Below the pieces are notes generated by a model. It did not search any database. It was not told the DNA's origin and worked only from the letters and a program-made list of their open reading frames with translations. This document shows positions 42,305-53,190 of a stretch of 64,000 nucleotides of DNA, piece after piece (within the stretch, counting starts at the first letter, position 1; each line of letters opens with the position of its first letter). The DNA is from Streptomonospora nanhaiensis (lineage in GTDB: Bacteria; Actinomycetota; Actinomycetes; Streptosporangiales; Streptosporangiaceae). The stretch is taken from the NCBI RefSeq assembly GCF_013410565.1, contig NZ_JACCFO010000001.1, forward strand, positions 4,588,001 through 4,652,000, read 5' to 3'. Position numbers and translations under genes: made by a program.

Positions 42305-44217
42305 CACTTCTCCTCCTTCGACGCGGAGTCGGCGCCCTCGGCCGGGGGCAGCTCCTCCTCGGTGAGGTACTTGGTCAGCTCCGCGCGGTCGAACAGCGCC
42401 AGCAGGTCGGGCCGCAGGGTGTCCAGCGGCCGCCGGTCCAGCTCCACGCGGCCGCCGCGCAGGCTCGCCGCGAGCACGGTGCGGCGCCACTGGGCGGACA
42501 TCGCCGGGAAGTCGTCGCGGGTGTGCCCGCCGCGCGACTCCTCGCGGGCCAGCGCCGAGCGCGCGACGGCCTCGGACACCGCGAGCATGTTGCGCAGGTC
42601 CAGCGCCAGGTGCCAGCCCGGGTTGTAGGCGGTGCCGCCCTCGGCGCGCACGGTCGCCACCCGCTCGCGCAGCTTCTCCAGCGCCTCCAGCGCCTGCTCC
42701 ATCTCGGGGCCGCGCCGGATGATCCCGACCAGGTCGTTCATGGTCTGCTGCAGCTCCTGGTGGAGCTGGTAGGGGTTCTCGCCGGTGTCGCGCCGCAGCG
42801 GGGCCGCGGCCTCCTCGGCCAGCCGCGCCACGTCGGCGTCGGACGGCCTGGGGCGGTCGCCGCCCAGCCCGTCCAGGTAGCGGGCCGCGCCGATCCCGCA
42901 GCGCCGCCCGAACACCAGCAGGTCCGACAGGGAGTTGCCGCCCAGCCGGTTGGAGCCGTGCATGCCGCCGGCGACCTCGCCCGCGGCGAACAGGCCGGGC
43001 ACCCGCGCGGCGCCGGTGTCGGCGTCGACCTCGACCCCGCCCATGACGTAGTGGCAGGTGGGGCCGACCTCCATGGGCCCGGCCGTGATGTCGACGTCGG
43101 CCAGCTCCTTGAACTGGTGGTGCATCGACGGCAGCCGCCGCATGATCTCCTCGGCGGGCATGCGGGTGGACACGTCCAGGAACACGCCGCCGTGGGGCGA
43201 GCCGCGCCCCTCCTTGACCTCGTTGTTGATGGCCCGGGCGACCTCGTCGCGGGGCAGCAGCTCGGGCGGCCGGCGGTGGTTGGCCGGGTCGGCGTACCAG
43301 CCGTCGGCCTCCTCCTCGGTCTCGGCGTACTGGTCGCGGAACACGTCGGGCACGTAGCCGAACATGAACCGCTCGCCCTCGGAGTTGCGCAGCACCCCGC
43401 CGTCGCCGCGCACCGACTCGGTGACCAGGATGCCCTTGACCGAGGGCGGCCAGACCATCCCGGTGGGGTGGAACTGCACGAACTCCATGTTGATGAGCGC
43501 GGCCCCCGCGCGCAGCGCCAGCGCGTGGCCGTCGCCGGTGTACTCCCAGGAGTTGGAGGTCACCTTGAAGGACTTGCCGATCCCGCCGGTGGCCAGGATG
43601 ACCGCCGGTGCCTCGAAGACGCAGAACTCCCCGGTCTCGCGGACGTAGCCGAACGCGCCGGCGATGCGCCCGGAGCCGTCGGTGAGCAGCTCGGTGACGG
43701 TGGTCTCGGCGAACACCCGCAGCATCGCCTCCGGATGGCCCAGCTCGGCGGCGTCGGCCTGCTGGAGCTGGACGACACGCTGCTGGAGGGTGCGGATCAG
43801 CTCCAGGCCGGTGCGGTCGCCCACGTGCGCCAGCCGCGGGTACTCGTGGCCGCCGAAGTTGCGCTGGCTGATGCGGCCGTCGCGGGTGCGGTCGAACAGC
43901 GCGCCCCAGTACTCCAGCTCCAGGATGCGCTCGGGGGCCTCCTTGGCGTGCAGCTCGGCCATGCGCGGATTGTTCATGAACTTGCCGCCGCGGATGGTGT
44001 CGCGGAAGTGCACCTGCCAGCTGTCGTTGGCGTTGACGTTGCCCAGCGCGGCCGCGGCGCCGCCCTCGGCCATGACCGTGTGGGCCTTGCCGAAGAGCGA
44101 CTTGGAGATGATCGCGGTCTTCCTGCCCTGCTGGCGGGCCTCGATCGCGGCGCGCAGCCCGGCGCCGCCGGCCCCGATCACCACCACGTCGTAGTTGTGC
44201 CGTGTTGTCTCGGACAT
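42304..44217 (-). CDS. sdhA: Succinate dehydrogenase/fumarate reductase flavoprotein (set 2)
   Basis: The 637-residue protein has the FAD motif VVVIGAGGAGLRAAIEA, the histidine used for covalent FAD (SLFGKAHTVMAEGG), the dicarboxylate site (QFHPTG) and MHGSNRLGGNSLSDLLVFG. It oxidises succinate or reduces fumarate at the inner face of the membrane. ATG 44217 has AGGAAG upstream; the in-frame start at 44262 has none. It is clearly different in sequence from the second flavoprotein at 47243, so the cell has two distinct complexes. Confidence 0.94.
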   Translation of the reverse strand: MSETTRHNYDVVVIGAGGAGLRAAIEARQQGRKTAIISKSLFGKAHTVMAEGGAAAALGNVNANDSWQVHFRDTIRGGKFMNNPRMAELHAKEAPERILELEYWGALFDRTRDGRISQRNFGGHEYPRLAHVGDRTGLELIRTLQQRVVQLQQADAAELGHPEAMLRVFAETTVTELLTDGSGRIAGAFGYVRETGEFCVFEAPAVILATGGIGKSFKVTSNSWEYTGDGHALALRAGAALINMEFVQFHPTGMVWPPSVKGILVTESVRGDGGVLRNSEGERFMFGYVPDVFRDQYAETEEEADGWYADPANHRRPPELLPRDEVARAINNEVKEGRGSPHGGVFLDVSTRMPAEEIMRRLPSMHHQFKELADVDITAGPMEVGPTCHYVMGGVEVDADTGAARVPGLFAAGEVAGGMHGSNRLGGNSLSDLLVFGRRCGIGAARYLDGLGGDRPRPSDADVARLAEEAAAPLRRDTGENPYQLHQELQQTMNDLVGIIRRGPEMEQALEALEKLRERVATVRAEGGTAYNPGWHLALDLRNMLAVSEAVARSALAREESRGGHTRDDFPAMSAQWRRTVLAASLRGGRVELDRRPLDTLRPDLLALFDRAELTKYLTEEELPPAEGADSASKEEK

Positions 44218-44325
44218 CTTCCTGACTTTCGATCGCGGCGGTGCGCGTGCCAACGGGCGCAACGGGCGAAACGACGCGTCGGCGCGGTGCCGCGCGTACC
44301 GCCGGTGGAGGGGTGCGGGGTCGCC

Positions 44326-45144
44326 TTAGTTGAAGATGCGGGGGTCGGAAACGGTCCCGCTCGCGACAAGGGCGACATAGAGGTCGGTTACCACCAGCGT
44401 GCCCAGCGTGATCCAGGCGAATGTCATGTGCCGGGTGTTGAGCCGGGTGATCTGGGTCCACAGCCAATACCGCACGGGGCTGCGCCCGAAGCTGTTGATG
44501 CGCCCGCCGAAGACGTGCCGGCAGGAATGGCAGCTGAGCGTGTAGCACCACAGCAGGACGACGTTGCCGAGCAGGACCAGGTTGCCCAGTCCGATTCCGA
44601 ATCCGCCGCGTTCGCCGTGGAACAGGGCGAGAACGGCGTCATAGGTGTTGACGACCGAAATGACCAGGGCGATGTAGAAGAAGTAGCGGTGCAGGTTCTG
44701 CCCGATCATGGGGAACCGCGACTCGCCGGTGTAGCGCCTGTGCGGCTCGCGCACCGCGCAGGCGGTGGGGGCCTGCCAGATGGAGCGGTAGTAGGCCTTG
44801 CGGTAGTAGTAGCAAGTGAACCGGAACAGCAGCAGGAACGGCAGGCTGATCGCGGCGTAGGGCAGCCACCAGGGGAACTCGAAGGGCAGTCGGCCGAAGT
44901 GCGCGGCCTCGGGCGCGCACTGGGCGGCGATGCAGGGCGAGTAGAACGGCGTGAGGTAGCCGTGGTCGGCGGCCCAGTAGTGGTCCTGCTGGAGCGCGCG
45001 GGCCAGGCCGTAGACCAGGAACGCGGTGAGTCCGAGAGTCGTCAGCAGCGGGGCGACCCACCATCGGTCGGTGCGCAAGGTGCGGGCGGATATCCGGGCG
45101 CGGGCCAGTCCGGCGCGCTCCGGCGGGGGAAGCGTCGATGTCAT
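44326..45144 (-). CDS. sdhC: Cytochrome b / membrane anchor subunit (set 2)
   Basis: About 272 residues from ATG 45144. There are five or so membrane helices, with histidines in RYFFYIALVISVVNT (preceded by NLHR) and YTLSCHSCRHVFGG that could bind haem or stabilise the quinone site. The paired cysteines in SCHSC are unusual for a SdhC. The gene is the first of the minus-strand operon and lies 108 bases before sdhA. It probably corresponds to the actinomycete anchor subunit paired with this type of SdhA/SdhB. Confidence 0.8.
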   Translation of the reverse strand: MTSTLPPPERAGLARARISARTLRTDRWWVAPLLTTLGLTAFLVYGLARALQQDHYWAADHGYLTPFYSPCIAAQCAPEAAHFGRLPFEFPWWLPYAAISLPFLLLFRFTCYYYRKAYYRSIWQAPTACAVREPHRRYTGESRFPMIGQNLHRYFFYIALVISVVNTYDAVLALFHGERGGFGIGLGNLVLLGNVVLLWCYTLSCHSCRHVFGGRINSFGRSPVRYWLWTQITRLNTRHMTFAWITLGTLVVTDLYVALVASGTVSDPRIFN

Positions 45145-45519
45145 TTCGCTGCGTCTCCATCTTGGCGGGGGCGGCCCCAGCGCGGACGGGACGACGCGGG
45201 GCGCGGGCCGCTCTCGCAACCGTGTGATCAGGGAGTGCGGACGTGTTAGGCATGCCACGTTAGGCCGCGGCCATCACGAATTCAGCTCGAAATTCACGCG
45301 AAATGAATGTGAAAAATGCCACGTCGGCTGTTTTCGGTGCCGGAGTTTGCCGCCAAAAAGAGCGAAATGTAATTAAATGCGCTTTATGTGTCCTATGGTG
45401 CGCGTGTTAATCGGTGGGTGTTATGTGAAGGTAAGTCCAGCCTTCATGAAAGAAACTTATCGTGTTTTTCGGCGGAACCGCGCGCGGCCCCCGTTCCCCC
45501 GCCTTCGCGGACGTGGCCG
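45145..45519. promoter_or_regulatory. AT-rich promoter region of the minus-strand sdh operon
   Basis: About 375 bases between sdhC and the 3' end of the lysR gene. It is markedly less GC-rich than its surroundings from 45,250 to 45,470. It contains TTCAC-N11-GTGAA (45293-45313) and two direct copies of TGCCACGT (about 45253 and 45317), candidates for redox or carbon-responsive control. A hairpin GAAGG/CCTTC lies near 45,430, close to the end of lysR. No gene is seen. Confidence 0.5.
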
Positions 45520-46467
45520 CTAGGGCCGAAGGGCCGCGATGACCTCCAGGTCCTCGCCCACCTCTTCGCGGGTGAGCTGGGTCAGGTAGGCCATGAGGTG
45601 GCGGCGGAACGCCTTGGCCGTGTGCGAGGGGTCGACGTCCTTGCGGTGGGCCAGGGCGATCGTGCGCAGCAGGCGCGGCTGGCTGAGCGGGATCCCGCGC
45701 AGCCCCGGGCGGTTCTTCAGCACCATGCTGGGCACCACGGCGATCCCCAGGCCGGCCTCCACGAACCGCAGCACGGCGTCCATCTCGCCGCCCTCCACCG
45801 CCAGGCGCGGCTCGAACCCGGCCGAGCGGCAGGCGTACAGGGTGGCCTCGCGCACGTCGTAGCCGTGCCGGAACATCACCAGCGGGCGGTCGCGCAGGTC
45901 GGTGATGCGCATGGTGGCGCGGTCGGTGGGCGGGGCGTCGCCGGCGGCGTGCACCACCACCAGGTTCTCGCGCAGGATCGGGGTGGTCACGAACGCGGGG
46001 TCGCTGCTCTGCAGCGGCAGGATGATCAGCGCGAGGTCGAGCTCGCCGTGGCCGAGCGCGCGGATGAGGTCGCGCGACCCGCTCTCCTCGACCTGGAGTT
46101 CGATCCCGGGGAACCGGTCGTGGTAGCCGGCCAGCGCCTCGGCGATCAGGCCCGCGCACAGTGAGGGGGTGGCCCCCAGCCGCAGCCGCCCGCGGCGCAT
46201 GCCCGCCAGCTCCTGCACCTCGCGCCGGGCGGTCTCCATGTCGGTGACGATGCGCTGGGCCAGCGGGAGCAGCGCCTCGCCGGCCGGGGTGAGTGTGATA
46301 TTTCCCCGGGCCCGGCTGAAGAGGGAGGCGCCCAGCTCCTCTTCGAGGTTGCGGATCTGCTTGCTGAGGCTGGGCTGCGCGACGCGGGAAAGCTCGGCTG
46401 CGCGGGTGAAATGGCGTGTCTCGGCCACCGCGAGGAAGTAGGCCAGCTGCTGGAACTGCACGTCCAT
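45520..46467 (-). CDS. LysR-family transcriptional regulator
   Basis: The 315-residue protein has the LysR helix-turn-helix at residues 3-60 (FTRAAELSRVAQPSLSKQIR) and a two-lobed effector domain with the usual LRLGATPSLCAGL start. ATG 46467 lies inside a perfect 19-bp palindrome, a likely autoregulatory site. It is divergent from the plus-strand sdhCAB operon (73 bases between the starts), so control of that operon is likely. It may also affect the minus-strand sdh operon, downstream of its own gene. The effector is unknown. Confidence 0.92.
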   Translation of the reverse strand: MDVQFQQLAYFLAVAETRHFTRAAELSRVAQPSLSKQIRNLEEELGASLFSRARGNITLTPAGEALLPLAQRIVTDMETARREVQELAGMRRGRLRLGATPSLCAGLIAEALAGYHDRFPGIELQVEESGSRDLIRALGHGELDLALIILPLQSSDPAFVTTPILRENLVVVHAAGDAPPTDRATMRITDLRDRPLVMFRHGYDVREATLYACRSAGFEPRLAVEGGEMDAVLRFVEAGLGIAVVPSMVLKNRPGLRGIPLSQPRLLRTIALAHRKDVDPSHTAKAFRRHLMAYLTQLTREEVGEDLEVIAALRP

Positions 46468-46482
46468 AGCCTACGGCTATGG
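46464..46482. promoter_or_regulatory. LysR-type operator overlapping the lysR start
   Basis: CCATAGCC-TAC-GGCTATGG is a perfect 8-bp inverted repeat. Its ATAG-N7-CTAT core fits the LysR consensus T-N11-A. The lysR ATG is inside it and the sdhC start is 59 bases away on the other strand. Confidence 0.65.
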
Positions 46483-46540
46483 AGACCAGCGTTGTGATGA
46501 CTTAGACGACTTTGTTTATCAAGATTTAAAGTGACGAGTT

Positions 46541-47242
46541 GTGGCGAACAGTACCCTGACCAAGCAGCGATCGGAGGCGCTCGGTTCCACGGTGGCCCTC
46601 AAGTCCGCGATGGCGGTCACCGGCGTGATCATGGCGCTCTTCCTGGTCGTGCACATGTACGGCAATCTCAACGTGTTCGCGGGCCAGGAGGCCTTCGACA
46701 ACTACTCCCACCACCTGCGCGTGTTCGGCGAGCCCATGCTGCCCCACGGCGGCTTCCTGTGGATCGTGCGCGTGGTGCTGCTGGCGAGCGTCCTCATCCA
46801 CATCTACGCCGCGGTGGCCCTGTGGCGGCGAGCGGGCACGGCCCGCCCGGTCCGCTACCAGGTCACCAAGCGGGTCCAGCGCAGCTACTCCTCCTACACC
46901 ATGCGGTACGGCGGTGTGCTCATCGCGCTGTTCGTGGTCTTCCACATCCTCCACCTGACGACCAACCACATCGCGCCGGGCGGGGCCTCCGACAGCCCCT
47001 ACGAGCGGTTCGTGAACGGCTTCCAGCCGGAGTTCTGGTACGTCACCCTCTTCTACGTCCTCACCGTGATCGCCGTCGGGTTCCACCTGCGCCACGGCAT
47101 CTGGAGCGCGCTGACCACCCTCGGCGCCAACCGGCAGAGCCGGCAGCGCTCCCTCAACATCATCGCGACCGCGATCGCGTTCGTGCTGACGGTCGGCTTC
47201 CTGCTGGGGCCGCTGTCCGTGACCCTGGGGCTGGTGGAATAA
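46541..47242 (+). CDS. sdhC: Succinate dehydrogenase cytochrome b subunit (set 1)
   Basis: The 233-residue protein has five membrane helices and the haem-binding histidines of the single-subunit (type B) cytochrome b family: VVHMYGNLNVF, VRVVLLASVLIHIY, FHILHLTTNH and FHLRHGIWS. It is the first gene of the plus-strand sdhCAB operon. GTG 46541 has no clear ribosome binding site. TAAAGT ends eight bases before it, so the transcript may be nearly leaderless. The stop is directly beside the sdhA ATG. Confidence 0.92.
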   Translation: MANSTLTKQRSEALGSTVALKSAMAVTGVIMALFLVVHMYGNLNVFAGQEAFDNYSHHLRVFGEPMLPHGGFLWIVRVVLLASVLIHIYAAVALWRRAGTARPVRYQVTKRVQRSYSSYTMRYGGVLIALFVVFHILHLTTNHIAPGGASDSPYERFVNGFQPEFWYVTLFYVLTVIAVGFHLRHGIWSALTTLGANRQSRQRSLNIIATAIAFVLTVGFLLGPLSVTLGLVE

Positions 47243-49179
<1,937 letters not shown>

Positions 49180-49183
<4 letters not shown>

Positions 49184-49929
49184 ACATCACCCTGCGCGTG
49201 TGGCGCCAGAAGGGCCCCGACGACAAGGGTCGGATGGTCACCTACCAGGTCGAGGACGTGTCGCCGGACATGTCGTTCCTGGAGATGCTCGACGTCCTCA
49301 ACGAGAAGCTCCAGCTTGAGGGCGAGGAACCGGTGGCGTTCGACCACGACTGCCGCGAGGGCATCTGCGGTGCCTGCGGCGTGGTCATCGACGGCGAGGC
49401 CCACGGGCCCGAGACCACCACGACCTGCCAACTGCACATGCGCAGCTTCAAGGACGGCGACACCATCACCGTGGAGCCGTGGCGGGCCAAGGCGTTCCCG
49501 GTGATCAAGGACCTGGTCGTGGACCGCGGCGCCTTCGACCGGATCATCCAGGCCGGCGGCTACATCAGCGCGCCGACCGGCACCGCGCCCGACGCCCACG
49601 CCATGCCGGTGCCCAAGGCCGACGCCGACCGCGCGTTCGACGCGGCCACCTGCATCGGCTGCGGTGCCTGCGTGGCCGCCTGCCCCAACGCCTCGGGCAT
49701 GCTGTTCACCGCCGCCAAGGTCACCCACCTGGGCATGCTGCCCCAGGGCCAGCCCGAGCGGCAGGCGCGGGTGATCAAGATGGTGAACCAGCACGACGAG
49801 GAGGACTTCGGCGGCTGCACCAACATCGGCGAGTGCGCGGCGGTGTGCCCCAAGGGCATCCCGCTGGACACGATCTCCCAGCTCAACCGCGACCTGCTGG
49901 GGGCGCTGGCCAGCGGCCGCGCCGAGTAG
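49180..49929 (+). CDS. sdhB: Succinate dehydrogenase iron-sulfur subunit (set 1)
   Basis: The 249-residue protein has the [2Fe-2S] cysteines in [15 protein letters not shown] and TCQLHM, and the second-domain ligands [16 protein letters not shown] and [18 protein letters not shown] 49180 overlaps the sdhA stop by four bases (GTGA). It completes the operon, which ends at the strong hairpin 49939-49980. Confidence 0.95.
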
Positions 49930-49938
49930 GCCGCAACC

Positions 49939-49980
49939 GCTAAGGGGCCGTCCCGCGTGCGCGCGGGGCGGCCCCTTAGC
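49939..49980 (+). terminator. Terminator of the sdhCAB operon
   Basis: GCTAAGGGGCCG pairs perfectly with CGGCCCCTTAGC, with an inner CCCGCG-TGCG-CGCGGG stem. The 18-bp stem with a four-base loop starts ten bases after the sdhB stop. It also faces the end of the convergent SpoU gene. Confidence 0.9.
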
Positions 49981-50035
49981 GCTGTCCGGGCGCCGGGCCG
50001 TGCGGCGGGAAGCGCGGGCGGCGCCGCCCGGGGCA

Positions 50036-50722
50036 TCAGGGGTGCTGGTCGAACACGTGCGCCCGGATCCAGGCGTGCATGGCCACGGCCGCGGCCGCCC
50101 CGGCGTTGATGGAGCGGGTGGAGCCGTACTGGCCGATGGACAGCACCGCCGCGCACACCGCGCGGACCTCCTCCGACAGTCCCGGCCCCTCCTGGCCGAA
50201 CACCAGCACGCAGGCGCGCGGCAGCGGGTAGGTCTCCAGCGGCACGGACCCGGGCAGGTTGTCCACACCGATCAGCGGCAGGCCGCGCTCGGCGGCCCAG
50301 GACACCAGGTCGGCGGTGCCGGGGTGGTGGTGCACGTGCTGGTAGCGGTCGGTGACCATGGCGCCCCGGCGGTTCCACCGGCGCCGCCCCACGATGTGCA
50401 CCGCCTCGGCGGCGAAGGCGTTGGCGGTGCGCACCACCGACCCGATGTTGAAGTCGTGCTCCCAGTTCTCCACGGCCACGTGGAAGGGGTGGCGCCGGGT
50501 GTCGAGGTCGGCGACGATGGCGTCGTTGCGCCAGTAGCGGTAGCGGTCGACCACGTTGCGCCGGTCGCCGCGCGCCAGGAGTTCGGGGTCGTAGTGGTCG
50601 CCTTCGGGCCAGGGCCCCGGCCACGGCCCCACCCCGACCTCGGGGCGGTCGGCGGCGGCGCCGGCGGGGTCGGTCGGCTCGGCGCGGTCGGCGGGGGAGT
50701 CGGGAAGGGCCTGGTCGGTCAC
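50036..50722 (-). CDS. SpoU-family RNA 2'-O-methyltransferase
   Basis: The 228-residue protein has the SPOUT motifs: NIGSVVRTANAFAAEAVHIVG (motif 1), CVLVFGQEGPGLSEEV (motif 2) and the knot LSIGQYGSTRSINAGAAAAVA (motif 3). It should methylate a tRNA or rRNA ribose with S-adenosylmethionine. The N-terminal 60 residues are acidic and Pro-rich, which is unusual. Start GTG 50722 with TAAGCT seven bases upstream indicates a leaderless transcript. The target nucleotide cannot be named. Confidence 0.9.
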   Translation of the reverse strand: MTDQALPDSPADRAEPTDPAGAAADRPEVGVGPWPGPWPEGDHYDPELLARGDRRNVVDRYRYWRNDAIVADLDTRRHPFHVAVENWEHDFNIGSVVRTANAFAAEAVHIVGRRRWNRRGAMVTDRYQHVHHHPGTADLVSWAAERGLPLIGVDNLPGSVPLETYPLPRACVLVFGQEGPGLSEEVRAVCAAVLSIGQYGSTRSINAGAAAAVAMHAWIRAHVFDQHP

Positions 50723-50729
50723 GCCGTCC

Positions 50730-50735
50730 AGCTTA
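50730..50735 (-). promoter_or_regulatory. -10 box for the SpoU-type gene (leaderless type)
   Basis: TAAGCT on the minus strand ends seven bases before GTG 50722, and no ribosome binding site intervenes. Confidence 0.5.
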
Positions 50736-50811
50736 GGCACGGCGCGGGCCCGCCGCTCCGGCGCGCTGGGGGCACCGGGGCGGCGGGCCCGCGGGGACCG
50801 GCCGGCCGGGC

Positions 50812-52164
50812 TCAGGCGGTGGCGCCGGCGGGGACCTCGTCCAGGGAGTCGTCGCGGGTCTCGCGCGACAGCAGCAGGGCCACCAGGGTCAGCGCCCCGG
50901 CGCCGATCAGGTAGCCGCCCACCGCCCACAGGCCGAACTCGGCGGCCAGCCAGGTGGCGGCGTAGGGCGCCAACGAGGCGCCGAGCAGCCCGCCCAGGTT
51001 GTAGGAGATCGACGCGCCGCTGTAGCGGACGTTGGTCGGGAACAGTTCGGGCAGCAGCGCGCCCATCGGGCCGAAGGTCAGGCCCATCAGGGACAGGCCC
51101 AGGATCAGGCACAGCAGCACCAGCGGCGTGGAGCCCGAGCCCAGCAGGGGGCCCAGCGCCAGCCCGAAGGCCATGATGGCGGCCGTCACGGCGAGCAGCA
51201 CCGGACGGCGGCCGAACCGGTCGGCCAGCAGGCCGGCCGCCGGGGTGAAGGCGCCGAAGAACACCACGCCGACCAGCAGGAGCACCAGGAACTGGGAGTA
51301 GCCGTAGCCCAGCCCGCCGGGTTCGGGCGCCGTGCCGTAGGTCATGGAGAACACGGTCATCAGGTAGAAGAGCACGTAGGTGGCGACCATGATCAGCGTG
51401 CCCAGGACGATGCCGCGGGTGCTGGTGCGGAAGACCTCGACCACCGGGGTGCGGGCGCGCGCGTTGGCGGCCAGGACCTTGGCGAAGGCGGGGGTCTCGT
51501 GCAGGCTGAGGCGGACCCACAGGCCCACCACGATCAGCACGGCCGAGAGCAGGAACGGCACGCGCCAGCCCCAGGCCAGGAACGTGGAATCGTCCATCGA
51601 GCCCGACAGCGCCAGGAACACCCCGTTGGCCAGGAAGAAGCCGATGGGCGCGCCCAGTTGGGGGAAGGTGCCGAACAGCGCGCGCTTGCGGCGCGGGGCG
51701 TTCTCGGTCGCCAGCAGGGCCGCGCCGCCCCACTCGCCGCCCAGGCCCAGGCCCTGGCCGAACCGGCACAGCGCCAGCAGCAGCGGCGCGGCGATGCCGA
51801 TGGAGGCGTGGCTGGGCAGCAGGCCGATCACCACGGTGGAGATGCCCATGGTCAGCAGCGAGGCCACCAGGGTGGCCTTGCGGCCGATGCGGTCGCCGAA
51901 GTGGCCGAAGAGGGCGGAGCCCACCGGGCGGGCCACGAAGGCGATGGCGAAGGTGGCCAGGGACTGGAGGGTCGCCGCCGTGGGGTTGTCGGCGGGGAAG
52001 AACAGGTGCGGGAAGACGAGTACGGCCGCGGTCGCGTAGACGTAGAAGTCGTAGAACTCGATCGATGTCCCGACGAGGCTGGCGAGGATCACCCGCCCCG
52101 GCCGGTTGGCCGGGGCGGGGCCCGTTTCGGGTTCGCTCGCGTCCTCTGGAGTCCGCACGGCCAT
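50812..52164 (-). CDS. MHS-family (metabolite:H+ symporter) MFS transporter
   Basis: The 450-residue protein has 12 membrane helices and the MHS hallmark motifs: GTSIEFYDFYVYATAAVLVF at the first helix, GHFGDRIGRKATL in the first loop, and LGLGGEWGGAALLATEN in the fourth-helix region. MHS members take up organic acids, osmolytes or sugar acids with protons. ATG 52164 has GGAGGAAG upstream; an in-frame extension to 52275 covers the operator. The GAGAC/GTCTC repeats upstream suggest a local repressor, which is not encoded next door. Confidence 0.92.
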   Translation of the reverse strand: MAVRTPEDASEPETGPAPANRPGRVILASLVGTSIEFYDFYVYATAAVLVFPHLFFPADNPTAATLQSLATFAIAFVARPVGSALFGHFGDRIGRKATLVASLLTMGISTVVIGLLPSHASIGIAAPLLLALCRFGQGLGLGGEWGGAALLATENAPRRKRALFGTFPQLGAPIGFFLANGVFLALSGSMDDSTFLAWGWRVPFLLSAVLIVVGLWVRLSLHETPAFAKVLAANARARTPVVEVFRTSTRGIVLGTLIMVATYVLFYLMTVFSMTYGTAPEPGGLGYGYSQFLVLLLVGVVFFGAFTPAAGLLADRFGRRPVLLAVTAAIMAFGLALGPLLGSGSTPLVLLCLILGLSLMGLTFGPMGALLPELFPTNVRYSGASISYNLGGLLGASLAPYAATWLAAEFGLWAVGGYLIGAGALTLVALLLSRETRDDSLDEVPAGATA

Positions 52165-52228
52165 GGCCGCTTCCTCCCACTTCGTAGGGTGATGACCGCT
52201 ATAGCCTACTTTGGCGTGGGCGTTAAAT

Positions 52229-52254
52229 GAGACATCCGTCTCGCATTGTGAGAC
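52229..52254. promoter_or_regulatory. Repeated GAGAC/GTCTC operator before the MHS gene
   Basis: GAGAC-ATCC-GTCTC (52229-52242) is followed by a third half-site GAGAC at 52250. The group lies about 65-90 bases before the transporter start. Confidence 0.5.
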
Positions 52255-52301
52255 GCCGTGGGTGCGGCGGTCCACCGAGGGGGACGCGGGGCGGTGCGGG
52301 G

Positions 52302-52682
52302 TCAGCGGCCGAGGTCGATGCCGCCGACGATGTCGCGGGCCTGGACGACGTTGCCCGACACCTCGCCGACGACGGTGTTGACCACCTCGGGTCCGCCCGA
52401 GGTGAAGTACGGCCGCAGTTCCTCGACAAGCCGCCGGAGGCCGGGATCGTGCTCGGCGGCGGCCCCGATGTGGGCGGCCAGGGCCGCGACCGCCTCGGTG
52501 TCGTCGTAGTCGATCTGCGCGGCCTCCAGGGCGGCGTGCGGCTCGGGGTCGCGGCGGAAGCGGGCGATGACGGCGCCGCGCAGTCGGCGCAGGAGGTCCA
52601 CCGCGCCTTCGGTGAAGGGTTCCACGGCCTTGCCGGCGACGGCGGCGGCGATGGCGATCAGGACCTGGTCGACCACGAGCAC
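52302..52682 (-). CDS. Small protein ending in an amyloid (RHIM-like) signalling motif
   Basis: About 126 residues from GTG 52682. A possible longer start at 52742 is disfavoured because its codons lack the usual G/C third positions. The N-terminal helix (VDQVLIAIAAAVAGKAVEPF) is followed by a helical domain with EAAQIDYDDTEAVAALAAHIG and RLVEELRPYF. The C-terminus reads VVNTVVGEVSGNVVQARDIVGG, close to the bacterial amyloid-signalling motifs with a V-Q-(A/I)-x core that resemble animal RHIM sequences. Such proteins usually recruit an NLR-type or enzymatic partner carrying the same motif; none is seen nearby. The motif match is by eye. Confidence 0.6.
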   Translation of the reverse strand: MLVVDQVLIAIAAAVAGKAVEPFTEGAVDLLRRLRGAVIARFRRDPEPHAALEAAQIDYDDTEAVAALAAHIGAAAEHDPGLRRLVEELRPYFTSGGPEVVNTVVGEVSGNVVQARDIVGGIDLGR

Positions 52683-52804
52683 TCCCGGTTCCACAGACGA
52701 AGGGACGCCTCCATGGTCCTCCACGCGCTGCCCGCGCGCCATGGCTCCGCGTGATCGGGCCCGTGCCGCGCCGGTGCCGGCCCGGCCCCGGCCGGCCCGG
52801 CGGC

Positions 52805-53176
52805 TCAGCCCTCGGCGGCGCCGTGCCGGGGCCGCCGCAGCAGCGCCAGTGCGCGCCAGCCCACCAGCACCAGGCCGAGGAACACCGCCGCGACCACGAC
52901 GAAGGAGACCTGCACGCCGCCCCCGGCGGCCGCGCGCAGGGCCATGCCGCCCGCCACGGTCACCGGCCACACCACCACCCCGGTGGGCACCGGCGCCGCC
53001 GGGCGGCGCCAGGCCAGGCACAGCAGCCAGGCGGCCGCGAGCGCGGCCAGGAACGGCCAGGCCGTGGCGGCCACCCCCGCCGGAGCCAGCCCTTCGGCGT
53101 GGTTGGCGCGGCCGATCAGCACGAAGGCCAGGACGCAGAGCACGTCGAGCACGAGGGCGGTCACCGGTGAGCGCAT
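52805..53176 (-). CDS. DUF3054-family membrane protein
   Basis: The 123-residue protein has four membrane helices and the DUF3054 start LVLDVLCVLAFVLIGRANHAE, with a WPVTVAGGMALRA signature in the third. Such proteins are widespread actinobacterial membrane proteins of unknown role. The IS481 element begins 15 bases before its ATG (53176), so its native promoter has been separated. Expression may now depend on sequence inside the IS. Confidence 0.88.
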   Translation of the reverse strand: MRSPVTALVLDVLCVLAFVLIGRANHAEGLAPAGVAATAWPFLAALAAAWLLCLAWRRPAAPVPTGVVVWPVTVAGGMALRAAAGGGVQVSFVVVAAVFLGLVLVGWRALALLRRPRHGAAEG

Positions 53177-53190
53177 GCCGCCAGCCTAGG

